This document shows positions 9,932-18,464 of a DNA stretch of 64,000 nt, piece after piece. Numbering within the stretch: the first letter of the stretch is position 1; every line of letters starts with the position of its first letter. This stretch comes from Zygotorulaspora mrakii (lineage: Eukaryota; Ascomycota; Saccharomycetes; Saccharomycetales; Saccharomycetaceae), in assembly GCF_013402915.1 (NCBI RefSeq), contig NC_050722.1, positions 1,178,001 through 1,242,000 of the forward strand. Direction: 5' to 3'. A model generated the notes under the pieces. That model did no database searches and was not told the DNA's origin. It saw nothing but the letters and a program-made list of their open reading frames with translations. The position numbers were made by a program, and so were the translations under genes.

Positions 9932-11716
9932 ATGTTGAAACGACAGTGCAATTTGTCTGTACTAAATAACAGTATAAAGAGACATGGTTTTCGATCTCTA
10001 AACAGTAGCAGAGAATTGTTAAAAAGTAATACGCCCAAATTCGATGATGCTGATTTGCTTTCTTCCCAAATAACGTCACAACCTTATAAGGCCAGAAAAC
10101 CAGTTGATGAATTCCATTGGCCCACGAAAACTGATGAGCAAATGAAAAAGGAATATCAGGCTCGGGTGGAGAAAATGATGAGACTTTCGGCGGTATTTCA
10201 GGGCTTCTTATTCCTTGCAGTCTTTGGAATTGCTGGAACAGCATATCAAAAATGGCCACAAATCAAGAGTTGGTGGATCACAAAAGATATGTCTGTCGAT
10301 GATGATACGATTGAGAAATTAATCCATATAAAAAAGAGGAAGAGTATGGCAGAGATCCCCATGGTAGCTGCCAACGAACTAAGCCCAGAGGTCCCAGGAT
10401 TGTATTTTTGTGGAGGTTCCGAATCCACTACGAAAAAAGGTAAGCCTGGTATCATATTTCCAACTCGAAACTCAATTTTTGACAATAAATACCTGAGGGA
10501 TGTTTGTTTGGCTACCGTAGATGGTATCGAGAGAAATCTTGCTATAGATGACAAAGGGGATCTCTTGGAATGGAACCAGAAAGACTATCAAGTGCTACTT
10601 CCTGCTCAAAATTTAATATCAGTAAAAGAATCCAATGGATGCGCTTATGCATTGAATGCAACAGGTGAAGTTCTCGTGATTCCGTTAGATAATCACAGCA
10701 ACTCTATATCAAACCATGTAATTATGCAAAGATCATGGATCGTACCGTGGAAGAAACTTCCTAAATATGCCTTGAAATTGGACGTCAGTCATTGTTTTAC
10801 TGACAGGGGCGAGAAAAAAGTGATTCAGTTCGATACTGGGAAAGAGCATCTCGTTCTGATTTCCAACGCCGGCAAGGCGTACACCTGCAGTACAGGGATG
10901 AAAGCATGCCCCGGTTCCAAATCTTACGGTCAATTTGGTATCCCAGGAATGTCCCAGTTTGATGAATTTCCAATCTGTAACAAATTGCATGAAATTGAAT
11001 TATTGAACTGCAGTTTGAATGATTCCAACGAAATCGACAAAAGAAAAATTATCCAAGTAGCATGTGGTGACTATCATACGGTTGCAAGAGATTTGGCAGG
11101 CACGCTATTTGTGTTTGGTTCAAACAAATTTGGGCAATTAGGGTATCCAATATCGTATGACTCAGAGCAAATTGCTTTCCCAAAGACACTCTCAAGATTT
11201 CAATCTTATTTCAAGAGAGGCAGTATAGTCAAATGCGTAGATGTGCACTGTAGCGGTCAAACTACCTATGTTACAATGGATTCGCAGCCTTCAGATAGAC
11301 AGCCTTTAAATAATGAATCATCCCTCAGTCATCTTTCCTACTTCTCATTTGGGAATGGTCAGTTTGGGGAATTGGGAAATGGAAGATTTATGAACTCGCA
11401 ATCGGAACCCACCCCAATTATGGTTTTGAACAATGAGCACCAATCAACTGAGGTTCAACATTGGAGCTGTGGCCTAAATCATGTCATTTGTAAAATGCAA
11501 TCCGGTCAAGTACTAGCATGGGGTGGCAATGATAATGGTCAATTGGGTAATGGAAAACGCATAAAACAATGCAAACCTCAACATATTCCTCAATTCTTAT
11601 TGCCGGGTGTGAAGAATAGTTCAGAAGGAATCAACAAGTCTGAAATGCTACTGGCACCACAGCAAGTTATTGCAGCTGGCGAAAGATCCAGTTGCATCTA
11701 TTGGAAAAAGAGATGA
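9932..11716 (+). CDS. FMP25: Fmp25, mitochondrial inner-membrane protein with RCC1-like repeats
   Basis: The first in-frame ATG is at 9932, giving 594 residues (about 583 in S. cerevisiae). The N-terminus is basic and presequence-like (MLKRQCNLSVLNNSIKRHGF). A membrane segment at about 85-107 (SAVFQGFLFLAVFGIAGTAY) precedes a large RCC1-like repeat region, visible as recurring G-x-N-x-G-Q-L-G strings (FGSNKFGQLGY, FGNGQFGELGNG, WGGNDNGQLGNG). In S. cerevisiae the protein is needed for assembly of the cytochrome bc1 complex. It is the YLR077W counterpart, lying between SEC53/FMP32 and BOS1 as expected in a pre-duplication order. Confidence 0.92.
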   Translation: MLKRQCNLSVLNNSIKRHGFRSLNSSRELLKSNTPKFDDADLLSSQITSQPYKARKPVDEFHWPTKTDEQMKKEYQARVEKMMRLSAVFQGFLFLAVFGIAGTAYQKWPQIKSWWITKDMSVDDDTIEKLIHIKKRKSMAEIPMVAANELSPEVPGLYFCGGSESTTKKGKPGIIFPTRNSIFDNKYLRDVCLATVDGIERNLAIDDKGDLLEWNQKDYQVLLPAQNLISVKESNGCAYALNATGEVLVIPLDNHSNSISNHVIMQRSWIVPWKKLPKYALKLDVSHCFTDRGEKKVIQFDTGKEHLVLISNAGKAYTCSTGMKACPGSKSYGQFGIPGMSQFDEFPICNKLHEIELLNCSLNDSNEIDKRKIIQVACGDYHTVARDLAGTLFVFGSNKFGQLGYPISYDSEQIAFPKTLSRFQSYFKRGSIVKCVDVHCSGQTTYVTMDSQPSDRQPLNNESSLSHLSYFSFGNGQFGELGNGRFMNSQSEPTPIMVLNNEHQSTEVQHWSCGLNHVICKMQSGQVLAWGGNDNGQLGNGKRIKQCKPQHIPQFLLPGVKNSSEGINKSEMLLAPQQVIAAGERSSCIYWKKR

Positions 11717-11778
11717 CAGTGTAAATTTGTGTATGCATTTTAAATCAAAGAGAACATGCGTTGAATCATATAAACTGT

Positions 11779-12600
11779 TTATTTAAACCACTTAATTACA
11801 AAGTAAAATCCCACCAACAATAAGGCCAGAGCAAAGTAAAAAATCAGTTTATCCTTGAAAGCTCGCTTATTTATTTTTTGGATTGTCGATTCTGAGAGAC
11901 CCAAAGTCCTTAAAGTACTTGACATTCTATCTTGTAGCTTGAGTAAAATCTGATTCTGTTCGACAAGGTCATCAAGGGATTGATGTCCCATTTCCAAAAT
12001 TAATTCTAACTGGGTATTACCACGTTGAAATATGGACTGCTCCTTTTGTAACCCCTGATATAACGGAAGTCCCGAGCCTCTGTATTCCATGGAAGAACGC
12101 GGCGAGGTCCCATCCCTCGACTGTCCTACATTCCGTTTGTTGACTACTGACTCGATTCCATCCATTGCATAACCATTGGTGTTGCCAAAAAGCTGAGTTC
12201 GAGCATTAGAGCTATTGAATTCTTTCTTTAACTCAGCAAATCTGGCAGAAAACTCTCCATGCGCCTCCTTAAGAGATGACAACCTGTTTTCGTATTTCTT
12301 AGTCTGTGCATCCTCATCTTCGTCAGCGTCACCATTCATCAAAGACTGCTCGTATTTTTTCAGATGATCTCCATATTGTTCGATTGTCTTTTGAAAGGAT
12401 ACCAAAGTTGCGGAAATAGATCCTTGCAAAGATATAGGCGATCCGTGAACATCTTTTCCAAACTTTTCTAGATCCAACTGAAGTTGATTTTTTTGTTTAA
12501 TACCATGATTAAAAAGGGCATTCTTGTCAAAACAAAGAGGCAAATGTTAGTATGCATGTCCAGATAACTAGATTCGACAGCAAAAAGTGTATCATACCAT
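11779..12600 (-). CDS. BOS1: v-SNARE Bos1 (spliced; intron 12597-12523)
   Basis: The coding sequence is complement(11779..12522, 12598..12600): exon 1 is only the ATG and exon 2 begins AAT GCC, so the protein starts MNALFNHGIKQKNQLQLDLE, matching Bos1. Without splicing the frame would start at an ATG at 12543 with an unrelated short leader. The product is about 248 residues, with a SNARE/Qb helix in its C-terminal third and a tail anchor (LIFYFALALLLVGFYFVIKW). Bos1 acts in ER-to-Golgi vesicle fusion with Sec22, Bet1 and Sed5. The S. cerevisiae gene YLR078C also has an intron near its start. Confidence 0.95.
12523..12597 (-). other. BOS1 spliceosomal intron, 75 bp
   Basis: Reading the minus strand, the 5' site is GTATGA directly after the ATG. 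A perfect branch point TACTAAC lies at 12552-12546 and the 3' site is ACAAG at 12523. Removing it joins ATG to AATGCC in frame with Bos1. Confidence 0.92.
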
Positions 12601-12656
12601 CTCAGACACCGACGAAGATGACCAGAGCTATTTGACTATGTGTGCTCCTGCTAGCT

Positions 12657-13049
12657 TCAAGTTAGTTCAATTTCATCGATTTCCCATTGCAGCGCATTTC
12701 GGTTAGGGTTTTTTGGATTCATGAAAGGCGTTATATAGGAAAAATCGTGACAGTTAGCAGGAAGAAGGTATAAGAAGCACCTCAAAGCAGATTCAAGAGC
12801 ACCGTTCGACTCAGTTGTATGGTTCAGAAGTACGTTGGTGAGGTCGATCAAGTACATGATCTAGCAGTTCGAATAGCCGGCCAGGCTTATCATAGCTGAA
12901 GTTCACATTCTTCATTTCAGCGTCTTCAAAGAATCGAAGCAGCGAACATCGCGCAAAAATTGGCATGGCTGGTAAAATAAACCATTTAGAAGTGAAGCCC
13001 AAAAATACGTTAAAAAGATACTTGTAAAAGAGATACCTGATCTGGAATT
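12657..13049 (-). pseudogene. Possible decayed or spliced gene of unknown identity
   Basis: Two minus-strand frames that overlap at 12811-12857 read like successive parts of one protein. The first contains MPIFARCSLLRFFEDAEMKN and GRLFELLDHVLD. The second contains LTNVLLNHTTESNGALE, RCFLYLLPANCHDFSY and NALQWEIDEIELT and ends at 12657. A one-base frameshift near 12840 would join them into about 130 codons. No good ATG is seen at the 5' end (a stop lies just before 13049), so it is either a relic or the last exon of something longer. I do not recognise the protein. It overlaps the upstream region of SIC1. Confidence 0.33.
12968..12973 (-). promoter_or_regulatory. Swi5/Ace2-type site upstream of SIC1
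   Basis: GCTGGT on the plus strand (ACCAGC on the minus) matches the Swi5/Ace2 core and lies 205 bp before the SIC1 ATG. SIC1 is a known Swi5/Ace2 target in S. cerevisiae. A six-base match alone is weak. Confidence 0.35.
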
Positions 13050-13177
13050 CTGATTACTCGCACATTACTATTTAAAAAGTTGAGGATTCTTCAGGATTGC
13101 AGTTCGACTTGTCATCGTTGAAGTGGAACAGCGAAGGCAAGAGCATATATTTGGGTCGCTGACGTTACAAGGTCGCT

Positions 13178-14029
13178 ATGACACCAGCAACACCACCGTC
13201 TTCCAGGGAACAGCAAAGTGAACCTAGACCACAGAGGACTAACTTCCAAGAAGAACTGGTAGAACGTAAGAGAATTCTGATGGAGACACCAAAAAAGTCG
13301 TCGCAACTTGACGCCCCTGTGACGCCCTCCACTGCAAGGCAAATTGATAAGCGAGTACCTCTACTGGGTCCTCCACCGGCTGAGGACGGTGACAAGTCAC
13401 CGTTCAAAGGATTCCACTCCCCAGAATACACACCGCACAGATACTCGACCGGTAAAAGGCGGCCCCTGCAGTTCGAGCAACCAAAGGGTTTGCAGAGAAT
13501 AAGTCGCGTGCTATTTCCAAAGGTTGATGATGTTAAGCATAATGATGATGTTCAAATACAGGCTTCATTGCTGCCGTCCGCAGCAGGATCTTCTACTGCG
13601 AGGAGAAGGCCGTCTACCGATATTAGGTCAGACTGTAATGATGAGTATTGGAGTGCTCAATTCAAACATTCTAAACAAGACCCAGGAACACCAAGTCATA
13701 AAGTGGTGACTTACGAGATGGCTGAGAAGTGGCATAACAGCGAAGCACAGGGAGACGAAAACGAAGATTATTCGGACATTTTGATTACGGAGTCAACTTC
13801 ATCAAATCCATTCCTGTCAACTGAAGTGGCTGATGAAAAAACAAGGGAACAGCGTAGAAAAGTGTTGCTAGAAGAAAATCCTGACATTGAAGACGTAATA
13901 ACCTACCTTGATAAGAAGGGAAACGTGGTCAAAAAGGTGCATTTATCGGAACACGAAAAAAAAGTATCAATGCCGAGGAGGCTTTTTGATGAGCAATTGA
14001 AAGAACTAGAATCCAAGGAAGACCGCTAG
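13178..14029 (+). CDS. SIC1: Cdk1-Clb inhibitor Sic1
   Basis: The 283-residue protein begins MTPATPPSSREQQ, as Sic1 begins MTPSTPP, and is 284 residues in S. cerevisiae. The N-terminal half is disordered and holds many Cdk sites (T2-P, T5-P, METPKK, PVTPST, KSPFKGFHSPEYTPH), the basis of the multisite phosphodegron read by SCF-Cdc4. The conserved C-terminal inhibitory part includes NPFLSTEV, RKVLLEENPDIEDVITYL and DKKGNVVKKV. A Cy-type motif R-R-L-F sits at about 267-270. Sic1 blocks Clb-Cdk1 in G1 until Cln-Cdk1 marks it for destruction. Synteny (YLR079W after YLR078C) agrees. Confidence 0.94.
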   Translation: MTPATPPSSREQQSEPRPQRTNFQEELVERKRILMETPKKSSQLDAPVTPSTARQIDKRVPLLGPPPAEDGDKSPFKGFHSPEYTPHRYSTGKRRPLQFEQPKGLQRISRVLFPKVDDVKHNDDVQIQASLLPSAAGSSTARRRPSTDIRSDCNDEYWSAQFKHSKQDPGTPSHKVVTYEMAEKWHNSEAQGDENEDYSDILITESTSSNPFLSTEVADEKTREQRRKVLLEENPDIEDVITYLDKKGNVVKKVHLSEHEKKVSMPRRLFDEQLKELESKEDR

Positions 14030-14165
14030 TTAACTAAAAAAGGTAATATTATTTGAATGGGATCAAACAGAAAATGCTTTTCTGGGCATGGGAATTTAAT
14101 TGCATATATTTATTTATATATATATGTACAGATATAGAAATAAAGGTAACGATTTCTTATGACTT

Positions 14166-16331
14166 TTATGTACTTCCCCCTCTACTCTTTGAACCTTGTC
14201 TTTTCAACTCGCCAAAAACTTGTTTTCTATGTGTTAGGAGATCATAAAATATTCTGTAACCCAAGTCATTGCCGTCGGGCATTCGTACTTCAATGATACA
14301 GTTCGCAAACTCTTTCGAAATTTCTGAAGTGAACTCTACCGCGACCTCGTCACCATTTTCACCTATCTTTAAAATTTTTATCAATCGATAAAAATGTGAA
14401 ATGATTGCATCTAGAGTTGCTATATGAGGTTTGGGCAAGGAAGAAAGAGTCGCAGAAAGACCTGTAATCCTGTTTGTTTCTGTTTCATTGATTAAATCTT
14501 CATTATTGTCTTCGCTTTTTTCTTTCGAGGAGGCAGCTTCTTCTGTTGACAGTGATGGTTTCAATGAATATTCAGCATAAAGTACCTTCAGGATGTCATA
14601 GATATCGTTAGATATTAATGGTTCAGGCAGCTCCAAAAGATATATTTTCAGAACACTTGCAACGATGCTGGGTTCGTTATCGTGTTGCTTGAGTATTGAA
14701 ATGACTTCCTTCTCGTCATTTGATTGTCCTTTGTTCAGCAACTGTCTTAACTGATGTGTGAGGCTAAGTTTTACTGGTGCAATCCAAACAGCGGTCCTTA
14801 CGTTATCGGAGGCCAATTCAGGATATATTCCGTCCATATATGATAAAATTAAAGTTACTATTGATGGCACCATTCTCTTATCGAGCCTGCAGCGAGTTTC
14901 CAAATCGATCCCAAAATTTTGGAAAGCGCCAGGGTTATAATAATTATTGTAGTTTAGAACTCTAGGCTTGAAAACACCAGTTCTGTATTTGGATAACAAG
15001 TGCAATAAGTCCGCCGCAGGATCCATCTTACTCTCCCTTTCTAGCATAGCATCAATACAAATCTTCAAAGCCGATATCTTGTTTCCAACAGCACCTAAAA
15101 AGTCAAAAGTAACCTTTTTTATTGCCTTTAGCCTATCCATTTCACATTTTTCCATGAAGGAAAGATGGTCAACTATGAGCTCCTCGATAGAGCATCTCAA
15201 AAGATCCATCTTACTGCACTCATGGCGATATCGATTGTCGTAATTCTCCATGTCTTTCAGCATTTTCAGTAACGTCTTTTCTGACTCAGAGATCGCAGGG
15301 GCTGTGATTGCAGAAGGTGTTGAATGGCCGGATGAATTTGAAGGTGCCGAAGATATTTTAGATGCAAAATCTTGTATATAATTAGATATCTTGGGTTCCA
15401 TTTGAGGTAAATTAGATTCGCTATCAGCAAATGGCTGGGCCACATTGGCAAACTTATAAGCACCGGTTTTCCATTGATACTGAAACTTTTTAGAGTTCAC
15501 GAAAGTGTTACCCACACCATTGCAATATTTCAAAAAACCCAAGTCCAAAAGGTCCTGACCAAAAGTTTCTGCTTGATCAATATCCTTCAATGACATATTT
15601 TCCAAAATAAATTTTGTTATTTCTCCCCCGCTATTTGTATTTTGTAATGTAAAATTAATAAGTGGTACTTTGTATTCATTTTTCGGAAGTTTTGTAAGCA
15701 AGAGTTGTAGTGTTTCCCTCATACTCTTGAAATCGAATGCTATCCCCCCCACACTACCAAAATGCTGAAATTCTTGTTCTCTAGCAATATCTTTCTCGTA
15801 TTTCTTTTGCAGCTTCAAACCTTCCATTGCTGCGGCTAATTCCTCATCATTAAAATTGCTCAGCTTGAAATCCTCCAATTGTCTACATTTATTCAAGTAC
15901 TCTTGCTCCAATTTTGAGACATATTTCTTGGATTTGTGAAAATTATTAACGTTGCTCTTCAAGGTCTTTTCCGAATACTCAATACGTTTTCTATGGTCAT
16001 TGCACCATTTACTAAAAGGTTGGAGAGCCATCGCTTCGATATTGGAGGCTATTGCCAAGTGCTGGCTTCCCTCGTTAGAGGTCTGCTTGATTAACTCTTT
16101 CAATGCCGTTGTCGTCGTCACTTCAGGATCATCATCAATCCTATCAACGTGATCAATGCCACTCTTGATACTACCAAGCTGACGACCATAACTCACTTCA
16201 TATTGCATCCTCGATGCGAACACTTGAATAAACATGTCGCATTCTTCACAGCCATCATATAACTTCTCAAAAAGCACATTCAGACCAGTAGTGTAGTCCG
16301 CAGTCCAAAAACTATCTGCAAATATCGGCAT
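14166..16331 (-). CDS. RGD2: Rho GTPase-activating protein Rgd2 (F-BAR, DEP, RhoGAP)
   Basis: The 721-residue protein starts MPIFADSFWTADYTTGLNVL, the F-BAR domain opening, with coiled-coil to about residue 300. A DEP-like segment lies around 215-300 (ITKFILENMSLKDIDQAETF). The RhoGAP domain is in the C-terminal part (SIVASVLKIYLLELPEPLIS). Rgd2 acts on Cdc42 and Rho5 in S. cerevisiae. Where an arginine finger (G-I-Y/F-R) is expected, near residue 513, I read AVWIAPVKLSLTHQLR. It matches YFL047W and converges with SIC1. Confidence 0.9.
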   Translation of the reverse strand: MPIFADSFWTADYTTGLNVLFEKLYDGCEECDMFIQVFASRMQYEVSYGRQLGSIKSGIDHVDRIDDDPEVTTTTALKELIKQTSNEGSQHLAIASNIEAMALQPFSKWCNDHRKRIEYSEKTLKSNVNNFHKSKKYVSKLEQEYLNKCRQLEDFKLSNFNDEELAAAMEGLKLQKKYEKDIAREQEFQHFGSVGGIAFDFKSMRETLQLLLTKLPKNEYKVPLINFTLQNTNSGGEITKFILENMSLKDIDQAETFGQDLLDLGFLKYCNGVGNTFVNSKKFQYQWKTGAYKFANVAQPFADSESNLPQMEPKISNYIQDFASKISSAPSNSSGHSTPSAITAPAISESEKTLLKMLKDMENYDNRYRHECSKMDLLRCSIEELIVDHLSFMEKCEMDRLKAIKKVTFDFLGAVGNKISALKICIDAMLERESKMDPAADLLHLLSKYRTGVFKPRVLNYNNYYNPGAFQNFGIDLETRCRLDKRMVPSIVTLILSYMDGIYPELASDNVRTAVWIAPVKLSLTHQLRQLLNKGQSNDEKEVISILKQHDNEPSIVASVLKIYLLELPEPLISNDIYDILKVLYAEYSLKPSLSTEEAASSKEKSEDNNEDLINETETNRITGLSATLSSLPKPHIATLDAIISHFYRLIKILKIGENGDEVAVEFTSEISKEFANCIIEVRMPDGNDLGYRIFYDLLTHRKQVFGELKRQGSKSRGGST

Positions 16332-16538
16332 CGCTGATGTAATCTCCTCAGATATATCAATTGAAAAATGCGAGATTCATCCGTCAGCAATTCTCTTTTG
16401 CAACCTTCTACTTTGTCGATGATGAATTTATATACTAGGCGTTTCACTCTCGCGTTGAAATTACACTGGTAGTCTCTCTCCAAGAATTCCCAGTGATACA
16501 AATAGGTGACAAAGTGTTGATGGACAAATCGAATAAAA

Positions 16539-16925
16539 ATGCCATACCCAAAAATAAACATCATTTTTTGTATCAAATGCAAGTGGAACTTAAGAAGCGC
16601 TTGGTATCTGCAAGAGTTACTGCAGACTTTTGGGGAACAGATCGGTGAAATATCAATGATTCCCGGCCCCTCTGGAGAATTCAAGATCACGGGCCAGCTG
16701 ACTGCGAATTCCGAACCAATATGTATATGGGACCGTAAGATACACAATGGTTTCCCAGAGAGCAAGCTTCTCAAACAAAAGGTCAGGAAACTGCTGTTCG
16801 AAGACAAAGTGACTATTGGAAGTCACAACGAGCGAGCATCAAGTGATAAACCTACATCCTCAGCGCTCCAACAATCCCGAACCTTGATTTCAGACGAACC
16901 ATGCAGAGAATGTAATGATATATGA
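16539..16925 (+). CDS. Rdx/SelT-SelW-SelH family thioredoxin-like protein
   Basis: The 128-residue protein carries the Rdx pattern: MPYPKINIIFCIKCKWNLRS with a C-x-x-C pair at about 11 and 14, then AWYLQELLQTFGEQIGEI, PGPSGEFKI and IWDRKIHNGFPESKLLKQKV. The family (selenoprotein W relatives) has a thioredoxin-like fold and is thought to act in redox reactions; the fungal role is unknown. About 40 C-terminal residues are polar and unconserved. The start ATG at 16539 is 207 bp from the divergent RGD2 start. I recall no S. cerevisiae counterpart at YFL047-048 or YLR079-080, which suggests loss there. Confidence 0.8.
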   Translation: MPYPKINIIFCIKCKWNLRSAWYLQELLQTFGEQIGEISMIPGPSGEFKITGQLTANSEPICIWDRKIHNGFPESKLLKQKVRKLLFEDKVTIGSHNERASSDKPTSSALQQSRTLISDEPCRECNDI

Positions 16926-17145
16926 GCCATGGGCTAGCAACTTGTCTATCAACTTGTCTATCTATGTCAGTTATATATGAACTATTTATGTGAAAAGGTC
17001 TTATAATTATCAACGAGAATTTATTAGGATCAAGATCGGCACTGTATAAGATTTATCAGTGTAGCAGAATAAATTATTGTTCAATTTTTTAAAAACTTTA
17101 TTTCACACCACTCTCTCTCTTTCATTTGGTACCCATTGCGATAAA

Positions 17146-18429
17146 ATGAGATTTGTAAAGAGCTTAGGAACCATAGTAAGTATACTAGCTCTTGTTAGTG
17201 CTCATCCAACCGAACATGCGGATACAATAGATCTCAATACAGACTTTTCACTCGTTGATCTGGTGAAAGGCAAGGAAATCCCATCCACCTGGACGCTGGG
17301 TGATTCGTCTGTGTTGGAAGAAGGAAGAATCAGATTGACACCAGATCAAAAGAGTAAGGGATCGCTATGGGGGAAGAATACCTATCAGTTAAAAGACTCT
17401 TTCTCCCTAGAGTGGACTTTCAGAAGCGTCAATTATGACGGTGTAAGCAAAGGTGGACTTTCTTTTTGGTTTTTATCTTCTTCAGACTCGAAACTTCCCC
17501 TTGAAAAAAGTTTTTATAATGGGCCTTCGAAGTTTGATGGTTTACAACTTTTAGTGGACAATAACGGGCCTCTAGGTCCTACATTGAGGGCTCAGTTCAA
17601 TGATGGTGTACAGACTTTCACAGACGACAATGTTTATGATAACACGTTTGCTTCCTGTCTGCTGGGATATCAGGATTCTTCTGTTCCTTTAACAGTTCGT
17701 CTAACTTATGACAGAAATTACAATAATTTTTTGAAGGTTCAGATTGACAATCGCGTTTGTTTTCAGACTAGAAAGGCTAAGCTGCCCGCAGGTAATTATT
17801 TTGTTGGTGCCACAGCTGATAATAGCGACACTGATGAATCTTTCGAAATTTTAAAGGTCCAAATGTATGACGCTGCTACCGAAGTATCATTGATCCCTAA
17901 TGTGAATCCCCAGCCGCAACCTAAGGTTTTGACAAAGATCATCGATGAGGCTACAGGCGAAACAAGCTTACTCGAAAAAGACGTTTATGATGCCCAACAT
18001 GATAAAGTTTCCAACTTTGAGATCTATAAGAAACTGGATAAAGTTGAAGGTAAAATTTTGGCCAACGATATTCATTCTTTAAAAGTCCAACTGGAGGAGA
18101 TTTCTAAATCCCAGGCAGAGACAATAAAGCTAGTGGCACAATTAAGCCAAGCTCTACAAAATGTAGGTACCCAATCAGCCCCAACGAAGGATGAAGATAA
18201 CAAGGATTATAAGAACTTTTTCGCAGTTAATGAAAAACTGGAGAAAATGTTAGAGGAAGCTAAGAAACTCAGAGAATCGTCTAGTCATTCTGGTTATGCA
18301 GGACCTCATGTTGATGAAATTGCAAAAAAATTAGCTATTTGGATTGTTCCCTTGATAATAATCATGCTAATCATGGCATATTACACATTCAGAATCAGAC
18401 AAGAAATTGTGAAAACAAAATTACTGTAA
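17146..18429 (+). CDS. EMP47: L-type lectin cargo receptor Emp46/Emp47
   Basis: The likely start is the ATG at 17146 (MRFVKSLGTIVSILALVSAH, a signal peptide); an in-frame ATG-like extension begins at 17077 but would put 23 unrelated residues in front. The protein is then 427 residues. A lumenal L-type lectin domain spans about 28-245 (GGLSFWFLSS, DGLQLLVDNNGP). A coiled coil spans about 290-390. One membrane span (IWIVPLIIIMLIMAYYTF) and a short cytosolic tail ending KTKLL follow, carrying the dilysine-type retrieval signal. The family exports glycoproteins from the ER. It is the single ancestor-like copy of YLR080W and YFL048C. Confidence 0.93.
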   Translation: MRFVKSLGTIVSILALVSAHPTEHADTIDLNTDFSLVDLVKGKEIPSTWTLGDSSVLEEGRIRLTPDQKSKGSLWGKNTYQLKDSFSLEWTFRSVNYDGVSKGGLSFWFLSSSDSKLPLEKSFYNGPSKFDGLQLLVDNNGPLGPTLRAQFNDGVQTFTDDNVYDNTFASCLLGYQDSSVPLTVRLTYDRNYNNFLKVQIDNRVCFQTRKAKLPAGNYFVGATADNSDTDESFEILKVQMYDAATEVSLIPNVNPQPQPKVLTKIIDEATGETSLLEKDVYDAQHDKVSNFEIYKKLDKVEGKILANDIHSLKVQLEEISKSQAETIKLVAQLSQALQNVGTQSAPTKDEDNKDYKNFFAVNEKLEKMLEEAKKLRESSSHSGYAGPHVDEIAKKLAIWIVPLIIIMLIMAYYTFRIRQEIVKTKLL

Positions 18430-18464
18430 TCATTATTAATAAATACATATCGTTGTCATGAGAG

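Noticed and set aside
17077..17145. 23-residue extension of EMP46/47
   Set aside because: It would mask the signal peptide that begins at the ATG 17146.
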